This document shows, in pieces, positions 24,396-33,068 of a stretch of DNA of 64,000 nt. A model generated the notes under the pieces. The model saw only the letters and a list, made by a program, of their open reading frames with translations, was not told the origin of the DNA and did not search any database. This DNA comes from DASQHW01 sp038238245 (GTDB lineage Bacteria > Actinomycetota > Acidimicrobiia > IMCC26256 > PALSA-610), in NCBI GenBank assembly GCA_038238245.1, contig JBBRXX010000007.1:81044-145043 (forward strand). Direction: 5' to 3'. Position numbers and translations under genes: made by a program. Position 1 is the stretch's first letter, and the number at the start of each line of letters is the position of its first letter.

Positions 24396-25391
24396 TCAGG
24401 TTTGCGCGTCAACCGGCTCGTCGACGCCGCGGCGCACACCGTCGACGATCGCGTGCGCGACGCGGGGCAGCTGTCGCGCAAGTGCCGCCATGCCGTCGGC
24501 ATCGTCCCGGGGCACGAGCTCGCACACGACGGCCGCCATACGCGTCTCGCGCAGCAGTCGGTATGTGCGACCGACGGGATCGCCGACCGCGGGGAGGACC
24601 GTCCGCAACGCGGCGGTGAGTTGTTCGGCCAAGTAGCGCCCACCCTCGGACCGGAATGCATTGCTGGCGAAGAAGGCGCAACGGGCACCCGGCTCTGCCC
24701 CGGTCGTCAACGCGATGAATGCCTCGGCGTCGAACCGGTTGGCCGTCGCGGCAACGAACGACGGTTCCTCGCCCGACGAGTCGAGCACGACCGTGCCGCT
24801 GCGGCGAAGCTCGTTCGCGACCGCAGCCGTGAGCGCGGCGAGGCCGAGGTCTCCCGCGACGAACACACGCAAACCCTCGAGGGGACGAGGGGGTCGTCGC
24901 CGCAGTGCCTCTCGCTCACGTACCGTGGCCACGGAACCACCGGCGAGGGAGCCGAGGCGTCCGAGGGCGCCGAGCGTCGCGGGCCCGCACACCTTGTCGG
25001 CGGCCAGCCCGGCATCGCGTTGGAACGCGCCGATCGCCGCCTCGGTCTCGGGGCCGAGGATGCCGTCTTCGCGACCGGCATCGAAGCCGAGCGCGTTCAG
25101 ACGCTGCTGCAGCGCGGCAACGTCATCGCCGCGCAGCATGGGCTGGCACAGGTAGAGCAGGCGGTCGCCGGGCGCGAAGCCACTCTCGATGAGCGCGCCC
25201 CACGTCTCCGGCCCGCAGATGCCGTCGACGCGCAGACCGCGTTGCTCCTGGAACCGTCGAACGGCCTGCTCGGTGAGTGTGTCGAACCGACCCTTCACCA
25301 CGATCAGCGCGCCGACCGCCACGAGACGTTGCTGAAGGTCCCGTACCGCGTCCCCACGGTCGCCGGCGCGCAGCAGTGGCGAAGTGTTCAA
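24396..25391 (-). CDS. CwlM-like protein: two peptidoglycan-binding domains and a degenerate amidase domain
   Basis: 331 residues without a signal peptide, so probably cytoplasmic. Two PG_binding_1 repeats are clear: residues about 8-70 (VRDLQQRLVAVGAL, VDGICGPETWGAL) and 80-150 (VAALQQRLNALGFD, EDGILGPETEAAI). The C-terminal 150 residues have the spacing of Amidase_3. However, the zinc-binding DPGHGG region reads VFVAGDLGLAA and the SIHxN region reads IALTTGAEP, so the metal ligands appear lost. In mycobacteria the equivalent gene at this place, cwlM, regulates MurA from the cytoplasm. A regulatory role is likely here too, by inference from location and lost ligands. Confidence 0.75.
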   Translation of the reverse strand: MNTSPLLRAGDRGDAVRDLQQRLVAVGALIVVKGRFDTLTEQAVRRFQEQRGLRVDGICGPETWGALIESGFAPGDRLLYLCQPMLRGDDVAALQQRLNALGFDAGREDGILGPETEAAIGAFQRDAGLAADKVCGPATLGALGRLGSLAGGSVATVREREALRRRPPRPLEGLRVFVAGDLGLAALTAAVANELRRSGTVVLDSSGEEPSFVAATANRFDAEAFIALTTGAEPGARCAFFASNAFRSEGGRYLAEQLTAALRTVLPAVGDPVGRTYRLLRETRMAAVVCELVPRDDADGMAALARQLPRVAHAIVDGVRRGVDEPVDAQT

Positions 25392-25413
25392 CGGAAGGTT
25401 GAGGGTCGGTCGG

Positions 25414-25743
25414 TCAAGCGATGAACTCGGCGAGCTCCTCGAGCAGCTGCGCCTTGCCCTTGGCGCCGACGAGGCGCTTCTTCACCTCGCCGTCGACGAA
25501 GATCAGCAGCGTCGGGATGCTCATCACGTCATAGCGGCGTGCGACGTTGGGGTTGTCGTCGACGTTGAGCTTCACGATCTGGATCCGGCCGGTGTGCTCG
25601 GAAGCGATGTCTTCGAGCACGGGCGTGATCATCTTGCACGGTCCGCACCACTCCGCCCAGAAGTCGACGAGCACCGGGGTATCGGCGCCGCCGATCGACT
25701 CGTCGAACGTGGCATCCGAGAGCGTCGTAATTCCTTCAGACAC
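25414..25743 (-). CDS. trxA: Thioredoxin
   Basis: 109 residues from the GTG at 25743 with AAAGGA upstream; the longer open frame adds only Arg-rich shadow. The active site is WAEWCGPCKMI, and the cis-Pro region reads MSIPTLLIFVDGE. It reduces protein disulfides using electrons from the adjacent TrxB, whose gene lies 14 bp upstream in the same direction. Confidence 0.96.
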   Translation of the reverse strand: MSEGITTLSDATFDESIGGADTPVLVDFWAEWCGPCKMITPVLEDIASEHTGRIQIVKLNVDDNPNVARRYDVMSIPTLLIFVDGEVKKRLVGAKGKAQLLEELAEFIA

Positions 25744-25757
25744 TGAGGGTCCTTTCT

Positions 25758-26702
25758 CTACCGGGCCGAGCCTTGCACGTCGTGGAGCGCTTCGAGGTAG
25801 CGCTCGGCCTCGAGCGCGGCCATGCAACCCGTCCCCGCGGCGGTCACCGCTTGACGGTACACGTGATCCTGCACGTCCCCGGCCGCGAACACGCCTTCGA
25901 CCGAGGTCTGGGTCGTGCCGGGCTTGGTGACGACGTACCCGCCGGCGTCGAGCTCGAGCTGCCCGGCGAACAGCTTGGTGTTGGGGTCGTGGCCGATCGC
26001 CACGAACACGCCGCTCACCGGGAGGTCACTGGTGCTGCCGGTCTCGCTGTCGCGCAGCCGGAGCGCCTCGACGCGCCCCTGGCCCAAGAAGTCCTCGACG
26101 ACGCTGCTCCACCGGAAATCGATCTTCGGGTTCGCGAATGCGCGGTCCTGCATGATCTTCGACGCGCGCAACTCCTTGCGACGATGCACGAGCGTCACCT
26201 TGTCCGCGAAGCGCGTGAGGAAGTTCGCCTCCTCCAGCGCCGAGTCGCCACCGCCGACGACCGCGATCTCCTGACCGCGGAAGAAGAAGCCGTCACACGT
26301 CGCACATGTCGACACGCCGTGGCCGAGCAGCCGGGTCTCCGATTCCAGACCCAGCATGCGCGCCTGCGCGCCCGTCGACACGATGACCGACGTTCCCTGG
26401 TACTCGGTGTTGCCGACGTACGCGCGAAACGGCCTGGATGACAAGTCGACGCGGTCCACGTCCGCGGTCACGAACTCGGTGCCGAAGCGTTCGGCCTGCT
26501 CGCGGAATTTCGCCATGAGGTCGGGACCGAGGACGCCGTCCGGGAAACCGGGGTAGTTCTCGACATCGGTGGTGAGCATCAGTTGGCCACCGGCCTGCAG
26601 GCCCTCGATGACGAGCGGATGCAAATTCGCGCGCGCCGTGTAGACGGCAGCCGTGAGGCCCGCCGGCCCCGATCCGATGATGAGAACTTCCCGCGCGCTC
26701 AT
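25758..26702 (-). CDS. trxB: Thioredoxin-disulfide reductase
   Basis: 314 residues. FAD-binding GSGPAGLTAAVYTARA at the N-terminus, redox-active CATCDG near residue 140, NADPH-binding VVGGGDSALEEANFL, and C-terminal GVFAAGDVQDHVYRQ. It passes electrons from NADPH to thioredoxin. The trxB-trxA-cwlM order matches the mycobacterial origin region. Confidence 0.96.
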   Translation of the reverse strand: MSAREVLIIGSGPAGLTAAVYTARANLHPLVIEGLQAGGQLMLTTDVENYPGFPDGVLGPDLMAKFREQAERFGTEFVTADVDRVDLSSRPFRAYVGNTEYQGTSVIVSTGAQARMLGLESETRLLGHGVSTCATCDGFFFRGQEIAVVGGGDSALEEANFLTRFADKVTLVHRRKELRASKIMQDRAFANPKIDFRWSSVVEDFLGQGRVEALRLRDSETGSTSDLPVSGVFVAIGHDPNTKLFAGQLELDAGGYVVTKPGTTQTSVEGVFAAGDVQDHVYRQAVTAAGTGCMAALEAERYLEALHDVQGSAR

Positions 26703-26736
26703 GCTCGTGCTTCTCGCTCGTGGCGGGCCCGGACGG

Positions 26737-27012
26737 TCAAGGATTGCGCTTGTGCCAGAGGAACAAGCCCAGGATCACGAAGATTCCGCCCAGCGTGCAC
26801 CAGGCCGCCCACGTGTAGCCCTGCTCGATGAGGACGAGGCCGCGGAACGCGCCGATCGCGCTCAACACCAACGCCGGGCCGAGGATGACGCCGGCCAGCA
26901 ATCCGTATACGACGACGCGGGTGAGGGCCTGCGCCGGCTCGACCGTACGCTCGCGGACGAGCGAGATCGTCCGGTCAATGGCATCTGCGGCGTCGGTGGT
27001 CCAGTCGCTCAT
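26737..27012 (-). CDS. Small two-helix membrane protein of unknown function
   Basis: 91 residues. An amphipathic N-terminus (DAADAIDRTISLVRERT) is followed by two transmembrane segments, VVVYGLLAGVILGPALVLSA and AAWCTLGGIFVILGLFLWH, and a short basic tail. No family is recognised. It lies between trxB (34 bp) and the anti-sigma gene (109 bp), on the same strand, and may be in the same transcript. Confidence 0.7.
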   Translation of the reverse strand: MSDWTTDAADAIDRTISLVRERTVEPAQALTRVVVYGLLAGVILGPALVLSAIGAFRGLVLIEQGYTWAAWCTLGGIFVILGLFLWHKRNP

Positions 27013-27121
27013 CTGATCCTCGGATGTTCCCCGGCCGGGCAGCGTACATGCCTGTCGTTCGCAGGCCCGGGGGACGCGAGGATCACGAGGGGTCCGGGCG
27101 GGAGGCCGGTGGGAGCCGCCG

Positions 27122-27931
27122 TCACCCCGAAGGTGCGGGCAGCGTTTGCCTGGTCACGAGCCGGCAGTCGGCGCGCAGCACGACGACGATGTCGTCGGTG
27201 CCCTTGCGGAACACAAACACCTGTACCGGCGCGCCCGTGAGGGTCGCAACTCCGCGCAGTGCCGGAGTCCCCACGCCGCTGACCTGGTCCGCGACGCGCT
27301 CGCAGGCCGCGGCCGTTGCGCCAGCGGCCGAATTGAAGCTGCCGTCGACCTGCTTCGGTGCGGCCGCCCCTTCGCGCAAGAACCCGTAAGGAGCCTGCGC
27401 GCGCACACGTTCGACCAGCGCGGGAACGTCGGCAACGGGACCCAAGTCGACGGCTTCGCTTCCGCCAGTCGTTGCCCCGGCCGCCGCCTTCGGTGTTGGC
27501 GCACTTGCCTTCTCGTCCGGCGCGGCAACGCTCTTGGTCGTCGAACCATTGTTGTGCTGCGCGGTGAGTGCCACACCGGCGATCAATGCGATCGCGGCCG
27601 CGAGCCCACCGGCGATCGCGCTGAGGCGCCGGAGCCGATGGGTTCGGTTCGTTTGCCCGACTTCGTGTGCTGTGATTGCCGCCTGGACGGCCTTTGCGCG
27701 CACGCGCGCGACGACCAGCTCGTCGACGGCCGGCACCTCGGCCAGCACGTCGCGCGCCGCGCCGAGCGCGGCTCGGCGCGCGACGAGGCCGGGCACTTGC
27801 GCGGCGAGTCGGTCGCGCGCGTCGGTGGGATCGAGACCGAGGTCGCGCGCGGCGGCGTCGAATTCGCCATCGAGGTCGGCGGAGAGCAGCTCGTCGATCT
27901 GTTCGGCGGTGAAGAGCGGTGTGTCGTTCAT
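27122..27931 (-). CDS. Putative anti-sigma factor (membrane-anchored)
   Basis: 269 residues from the ATG at 27931, which overlaps the sigma-factor stop (ATGA). The cytoplasmic N-terminal part (residues about 1-95, FTAEQIDELLSADLDGEF) would bind the sigma factor. One transmembrane helix follows (about 105-130, AIAGGLAAAIALIAGVAL), then an external Ala/Thr-rich linker and a small domain with three cysteines. No zinc-binding HxxxCxxC motif is seen. The inference rests on coupling to the ECF sigma gene and on the position of the mycobacterial SigM anti-sigma gene. Confidence 0.75.
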   Translation of the reverse strand: MNDTPLFTAEQIDELLSADLDGEFDAAARDLGLDPTDARDRLAAQVPGLVARRAALGAARDVLAEVPAVDELVVARVRAKAVQAAITAHEVGQTNRTHRLRRLSAIAGGLAAAIALIAGVALTAQHNNGSTTKSVAAPDEKASAPTPKAAAGATTGGSEAVDLGPVADVPALVERVRAQAPYGFLREGAAAPKQVDGSFNSAAGATAAACERVADQVSGVGTPALRGVATLTGAPVQVFVFRKGTDDIVVVLRADCRLVTRQTLPAPSG

Positions 27932-28500
27932 GGCGTTCGGGGGCTTTGATGGTCCGAAGGGACGTCCTGGTTCCCGAGGATGTCGGCAAGCGCAGCGCGC
28001 CCGCGTGCGATCCGGGAGCGCACCGTGCCCGGAGGCACGTCGAGCACCTCGGCGATCTCTGCATAGTCCATGCCCACGAGGTCGCGGAGCGCGACGGCGG
28101 CCCGGTACTCGGGGCTCAACTGCGACAGCGCGGCGTCGATGTCGAGCCGGTCCGCGAGCTGGCTGTCCGCCGGAGGGCCGTCGCGGCCGTGGTCCACGAG
28201 CGTTTCGCTCGGGCGCGGCCGGCGGTTGCGCCGCCGGGCCTCGTCGAGCGCAGCGTTGGTGGCGACGCGGTAGCACCATGTCGAAAAGCGCGAACGGCCG
28301 TCGAACATGTGGATCTTGCGCGCGATCGACAGCAGCGCTTCCTGCATCGCGTCGAGGGCGTCGTCGGGATTGCCGAGCACTCGGCGGCATACGCCGTGGA
28401 CGAGCGCGGAGTGCCGGCGCAGGAGCTCGTCGAGGGCCGAGGCGTCACCCCGTGCGGCCTGCGCCGCGAGGGCGTTGTCGTCGTGAGTATCGCCCCGCAC
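27928..28500 (-). CDS. sigM: ECF sigma factor, SigM-like
   Basis: 190 residues. Region 2: LVHGVCRRVLGNPDDALDAM, ALLSIARKIHMFDGRSRF and FSTWCYRVATNAALDEARRR. Region 4: ALSQLSPEYRAAVALRDLVG and YAEIAEVLDVPPGTVRSRIA with its helix-turn-helix. It directs RNA polymerase to stress or envelope promoters when released by the coupled anti-sigma factor. Location between the thioredoxin genes and murJ matches mycobacterial sigM; the symbol is by that synteny. Confidence 0.87.
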   Translation of the reverse strand: MRGDTHDDNALAAQAARGDASALDELLRRHSALVHGVCRRVLGNPDDALDAMQEALLSIARKIHMFDGRSRFSTWCYRVATNAALDEARRRNRRPRPSETLVDHGRDGPPADSQLADRLDIDAALSQLSPEYRAAVALRDLVGMDYAEIAEVLDVPPGTVRSRIARGRAALADILGNQDVPSDHQSPRTP

Positions 28501-28508
28501 GACGCCGA

Positions 28509-29348
28509 TCAGCCGGGCTGTTGTATGTACGCGACGCCGAGGACACGCGGTCCGGTGTGCACGCCGATCACAGGCCCGATCGCGCCGACGACGACCTCGG
28601 CACCGGGCACTTTCGGCTTGAGCATCTCGAGGAACTCGTCGACGTCGGGCGCCATCGCGTGCAGCACGCTGATCGCCTCGACCCGACCCTCCGGGATGCG
28701 GTCGATGATGAACTGCAGCGCCTTGGAGCGTGTGCGTACGCGGCCTGCGGGCTCGACCGCGCCATCGATCACGGAGATCACCGGCTTGATCGAAAGCATT
28801 GAACCGAGCAACGCCTGCGCGCCACCGATGCGGCCACCCTTGCGCAGGTACTCGAGAGTGTCGAGCGCCGCGAACACGTGCTGACGGTCACGACGGTCCT
28901 CGACCTCGCGCACGATCTCGTCGATCGCCGCTCCCTCTCGTGCGCGCCGTGCCGCGTACACCGCGAGGTTGCCGATGCCCATGGACGCGCTCTTCGAGTC
29001 GATGATCTCGACGGGCGTCTGACCCTCGAGTGCTTTTGCGGCGAGCTTCGCAGACTGCATCGTCGCCGAGAGGCTCGCGGAGAGATTGATGCACACGATG
29101 CCGTCTGCGCTGTCGTCGGCGAGACGGCGGAACGTCTCCTCGAAGGCCCCGACCGACGGTGCCGCGGTTTCGGGGAGCGTCGACGAGGCTTGGAGCTCGC
29201 GCCAGAAACCCTCGGTGGTCAGCTCCTTGCGATCGACGTACTCCCGCTCGCCGAACCGAATCGTCAGAGGCACCACCTCGATGCCGAGCTCGGCGCATGC
29301 GGGCTCGGGAAGGTCGCAGGCGCTGTCGGTGACGATTCGTACGGGCAT
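28509..29348 (-). CDS. DegV family (fatty-acid-binding) protein
   Basis: 279 residues from the ATG at 29348; the open frame beyond it overlaps murJ and is shadow. The N-terminus PVRIVTDSACDLPEPACAEL is diagnostic for DegV. EVVPLTIRFGEREYVDRKEL, CINLSASLSATMQSAKLAA, and LEYLRKGGRIGGAQALLG follow. Family members bind a fatty acid and in some bacteria serve the FakB role in fatty-acid phosphorylation; no FakA gene is in the window. It lies between sigM and murJ, where mycobacteria have no gene. Confidence 0.92.
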   Translation of the reverse strand: MPVRIVTDSACDLPEPACAELGIEVVPLTIRFGEREYVDRKELTTEGFWRELQASSTLPETAAPSVGAFEETFRRLADDSADGIVCINLSASLSATMQSAKLAAKALEGQTPVEIIDSKSASMGIGNLAVYAARRAREGAAIDEIVREVEDRRDRQHVFAALDTLEYLRKGGRIGGAQALLGSMLSIKPVISVIDGAVEPAGRVRTRSKALQFIIDRIPEGRVEAISVLHAMAPDVDEFLEMLKPKVPGAEVVVGAIGPVIGVHTGPRVLGVAYIQQPG

Positions 29349-29409
29349 GGCTCTCCTCACGCAACGATCGGTCGTCGGGGCACGGCTCCGTTGGACTCCG
29401 TCGCGGCCT

Positions 29410-31044
29410 TCATGGTGACACGTCTTCGCCATCTTTCGTGCGCTGCCGCACGAGCCCGACCACGGCGCCGAGCTCCTCGGACCGCAACAGCACGAGGACG
29501 CCGAGATACGCGAGCGCGCCTGCAGCCCCCGCGATGGCGGTGGCCACCACTGCCCGTCCGGCCGAGTCCGATCCGATCGCGCCCGCGAGCGGAATCGCGA
29601 CGATCGCGAGCGCGGCCGCCGCGAGGGCGGCCCGCGCCGTCGCGGCGCGGACGCCGGCGTCGGGCACCTGACCGATGCGCCGGCGCAGGGCCGCGAGCGC
29701 ACTGAACGCCGAGACCACGTACGCGACACTCCAGGCGATTGCGAGCCCCTGGACCCCGAGCGACGGGAACAGCACGACCGCCAGGCAGACGTTGATGGCG
29801 TTCTCCGTGCAGTTGAGGATGAACGGCGTGCGCGTGTCGTGCAACGCGTAGAACCCTCGCATCGCATAGAGGTAGACCGAGAACGGCACGAGGCTCAGCG
29901 CGAACAATTGCAGGGTGTCGCCGGTGACGTGGGCACTGTGCTCGCTGAATCTGCCGCCAACCGTCAGCACACCCACGATCGGTTGCGCGAGGACGGCGAA
30001 CAGGACGGACGCCGGCAGCACCAACACGATGAGATAGCGCAGCCCGAGGTTGAAGTCGCGTCGCATGCCCGGCCTGTCGCCGGCCGCGGCGCGTCGAGCG
30101 AGCTCGGGGGTCATCGTCGTCATCAGTGAGACCGCGAGCAGGCCGTACGGCAGGACATAGAACGTGAACGCGTACACGTACGCGGTCACGTCGCCCTGGT
30201 CCCCGGTCTTCGCCAGCACGAGCACGAACAGCTGCGCGATCTGATTCGTCGCGACGTAGCCGAGCGTCCAGCCCGAGAGGCGCACCAGGGTGCGTACGCC
30301 CGCGTCGCGCCACGCGAACACCGGGCGCAGGTGGATTCGCGCGCGGCGAACGGCGGGAAGCAGCGCGAGCGCCATCGCGACAATGCCCGCGGTCGTGCCG
30401 AGGCCGAGCAGCAACAGCAGGCCTCCCTCGTTGCGCAAGCGGGACGCATCGGTCCAGCTGCCGTGCGAGGTTCGGGATGCGAAGACTGCAAGTACGCCGA
30501 CGACGACGACGTTGTTCAGCACGGGTGCGTAGGCCGCGGCGACGAATCGCCGGTGCGCGTTCAGCAGCGCCGTTTCCAGCGCGGTGAGCCCGTAGAACAC
30601 CATCTGCGGCAAGAAGCACAGGGTCAGCACCGTGATGACGTGTACCTGCGCGGCTCGCTCCGCGCCGCTGGCGCTGATCGAGAACAGGCGGGCGATGAGC
30701 GGGGTGCACGCCATCGCCACGAGCGTGAACGCAGTGAGGGCCGTCAGGGTGATCGTGAAGACGGCCGAGGTCGAGTGCTCGTCGCGCGTTTCGGCTTGGC
30801 GCACGAAGATCGGCACGATCGTGGCCGACAGGATTCCGCCGAGCAGCAGCTCATAGACGATGTTCGGCGTCGTATTGGCGAGGTTGTACGCGTCGGCGAG
30901 GCTGCCGCCCCCGACCGCCCACGCGAGCGCGCCGACGCGCACCAGCCCGGTGAGACGTGACAAGAGGGTGCCCGTGGCCACCGCGGCGCTCGATCGCGCG
31001 AGGCCGGCGCGGCCATCGTGAGTTGTCGTGCCCGGCTCGCTCAC
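29410..31044 (-). CDS. murJ: Lipid II flippase MurJ (MviN family)
   Basis: 544 residues from the GTG at 31044, which overlaps the stop of the upstream gene (GTGA). About 13-14 transmembrane helices are expected. The N-terminus has LLSRLTGLVRVGALAWAVGG and LYELLLGG-type residues (NIVYELLLGGILSATIVPIF), typical of MviN/MurJ. ALETALLNAHRRFVAAAYAP and YAMRGFYALHDTRTPFILNC are further family motifs. It moves peptidoglycan precursors across the membrane. Unlike mycobacterial MviN, no C-terminal pseudokinase domain is fused. Confidence 0.93.
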   Translation of the reverse strand: MSEPGTTTHDGRAGLARSSAAVATGTLLSRLTGLVRVGALAWAVGGGSLADAYNLANTTPNIVYELLLGGILSATIVPIFVRQAETRDEHSTSAVFTITLTALTAFTLVAMACTPLIARLFSISASGAERAAQVHVITVLTLCFLPQMVFYGLTALETALLNAHRRFVAAAYAPVLNNVVVVGVLAVFASRTSHGSWTDASRLRNEGGLLLLLGLGTTAGIVAMALALLPAVRRARIHLRPVFAWRDAGVRTLVRLSGWTLGYVATNQIAQLFVLVLAKTGDQGDVTAYVYAFTFYVLPYGLLAVSLMTTMTPELARRAAAGDRPGMRRDFNLGLRYLIVLVLPASVLFAVLAQPIVGVLTVGGRFSEHSAHVTGDTLQLFALSLVPFSVYLYAMRGFYALHDTRTPFILNCTENAINVCLAVVLFPSLGVQGLAIAWSVAYVVSAFSALAALRRRIGQVPDAGVRAATARAALAAAALAIVAIPLAGAIGSDSAGRAVVATAIAGAAGALAYLGVLVLLRSEELGAVVGLVRQRTKDGEDVSP

Positions 31045-33068
31045 GTCACGGCGGGAACCGCCCGCCGGCGGGCGCGGCGCGTGCGGCGGTAGTGGTTCGC
31101 CCACCATCCCGCGAGGAACACGAGCGCGCCAATCGTCAATGCGAGCGCGAACCCGCCGAACACCGCCGACCGGACGGTGACGCGCGTCTCCTGCCCGAAT
31201 CGCAGCTGATCGTCGACGGACGTCAGCACGATCGTCATCGGGAAGGTCCCCGATGTGCGTGCCTCGACGACGAACGGATCCCGCAGCGTCGTCCGGCCCG
31301 GCGGCAGCTCGATGACCGGCGCGGGACCGAGCGGGAACAAGAGCTTGGGGCTGTCGAGGTGCACCTTCACCCTGACGCTGTGCGACAGCTTGTTCTCGAA
31401 GGTGATCGGCACCTTGGCGCGGCGCGACGTCAGCGTGATGCGCTTGGCGTCCGCGGTGACCGCGTTCGTGAACGCGGTCACCGCGGTATTGATCCGTGCG
31501 AGCTCGGCGCGGGCGCGTTCGGGTGTGATCGCGGTGGAGAGAGCGTTCAGCAGCGCCTGCTCACCGTTGATCACGACGGGGTCGGTGGGAACAGAGACCG
31601 CACGGTACGCGTCGAGCTCTTGTTGGGCCGCCAGGTACTCCGAGAGCGTGAGCGGCGTCGGTGGGGGCGTTCCCTGCGCGAGGCGTCGCACCACGTCGAC
31701 GCCGTTGAGCCGTTCGGTGGAGATACGAGCGAAGAGGTCGTCCAGGGTGACGGGCTGCACCAGCGGGAAGCCGCGGAGGGCGTCGACGAGCGCGGTCAGC
31801 GTCGCAAGGTCGGGCCGCCACGCCGCCGGCTCGGCCAGGACGATGCCGCGCGGGATGGCCGGCGTCTCGTACGAAATCTCGGCGAGCGCGGCGACCACAC
31901 GCTGCACCTTGAGCGCGCTCGAATCCGGGCCCTCGAGGAGCTTCTCGACGAATGGTGCCGTCGCGAGGCCGCGCGATGTTCCTTCCGGCGTCGCCAGGGC
32001 GAAGGCCTGCGCGGGCGTGAACGGATGCTGTACCGGTTGGAGCGCTGTGTCACGCACGGCGACGCGGGTCACGACCATGCCGCGGAGACGTTCGACGGCC
32101 GCGTCGTTGGCGGGATCGACGAACGAGGTCTGGGGACCGTCGAAGGGCGCGGCGCCCAACACGTCGTGCAGTGTCTCGCCGCCCTTCACCACGAGCTCGG
32201 GAAGCTTGTCTCCGAATCCGGCCGCCTCGAGCGCAGGGATGTCCACCGGTACGTAGGGCGTCGGAAGCAGTTCGCTGGTGGAGCGTCGTGCCGCGGCGCG
32301 GACACGCGAGAGCCCCTGGGCGTACCGCCGGTCTTTCTCGGCGAGCTGGCCCCATGTCTCAACGGTCTCGGGACCGATCGTCAACGACAGCGGAAAGCGC
32401 GTGCTCCGGCCGAGCAGTGTGGCAATGCGGTCGAGCCGCCCGCCCGGCTGCATCTCCTTGGCGATCGCAGGATCGATCGTCCCGTCCGGAAGCCGGGTCG
32501 GGTTGGCGACGAGTGGCCAGATCTGCGACACCATGAGCGGCTCGGCGATGGGCTTCGGTGCGTCGTCGACGACGACGAGCCAGGTGATGAACGAGCTCGT
32601 CGGGATTCCGGTGTTCGTGTTCGTCAACGAGACCTCGACCGGGTACACGCCGTGCTCGCGGATGCCGATCGTCGGAGAGACCCCGGAGCCGGCGAGCCCG
32701 ACCGTCACCGCGAGCTTGCCGGCAAGACGAGGCAGGCTCGCCACCGACAGGGGTGGCAACGTGTACAGCAGCCCGCCGGCATCGCCGTTCGCGATCACGT
32801 TGTCGAACGACGTGCGTGTCGTCATCGACTGGTGGATCTGGATCAGGAGCGCCGCGCTCGGGCGGGCGACGAGCGCCTTGTCGTCGATCCCGAGCAGCAT
32901 CGTGAACGCGTTCCCGAGCTTGACCCACGTGTCCTGGTATGCGAGGTGCACGCCGACGGGCGCGCCCTTCTCGGGCGGCGCCGGCGGCGTCTGGGCACGC
33001 GCGGAGCCCGGTGCGAGCATCACGGCGAGGACGGCGGTCGCGACCAGGGCTCGTACGGCGGCCCTCAC
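31041..33068 (-). CDS. DUF6049 family secreted/membrane protein
   Basis: 675 residues from the GTG at 33068, which overlaps the GNAT stop. An N-terminal signal peptide ends in APGSARAQT. A large extracellular region with beta-rich ends (VEVSLTNTNTG near residue 140; VPITFENKLSHSVRVKVHLD near 570) precedes one transmembrane helix near the C-terminus (AVFGGFALALTIGALVFLAG) and a basic tail. This matches the conserved protein found directly upstream of murJ in many actinobacteria. Its function is unknown; the overlap with murJ suggests a joint role in envelope assembly. Confidence 0.8.
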   Translation of the reverse strand: MRAAVRALVATAVLAVMLAPGSARAQTPPAPPEKGAPVGVHLAYQDTWVKLGNAFTMLLGIDDKALVARPSAALLIQIHQSMTTRTSFDNVIANGDAGGLLYTLPPLSVASLPRLAGKLAVTVGLAGSGVSPTIGIREHGVYPVEVSLTNTNTGIPTSSFITWLVVVDDAPKPIAEPLMVSQIWPLVANPTRLPDGTIDPAIAKEMQPGGRLDRIATLLGRSTRFPLSLTIGPETVETWGQLAEKDRRYAQGLSRVRAAARRSTSELLPTPYVPVDIPALEAAGFGDKLPELVVKGGETLHDVLGAAPFDGPQTSFVDPANDAAVERLRGMVVTRVAVRDTALQPVQHPFTPAQAFALATPEGTSRGLATAPFVEKLLEGPDSSALKVQRVVAALAEISYETPAIPRGIVLAEPAAWRPDLATLTALVDALRGFPLVQPVTLDDLFARISTERLNGVDVVRRLAQGTPPPTPLTLSEYLAAQQELDAYRAVSVPTDPVVINGEQALLNALSTAITPERARAELARINTAVTAFTNAVTADAKRITLTSRRAKVPITFENKLSHSVRVKVHLDSPKLLFPLGPAPVIELPPGRTTLRDPFVVEARTSGTFPMTIVLTSVDDQLRFGQETRVTVRSAVFGGFALALTIGALVFLAGWWANHYRRTRRARRRAVPAVT

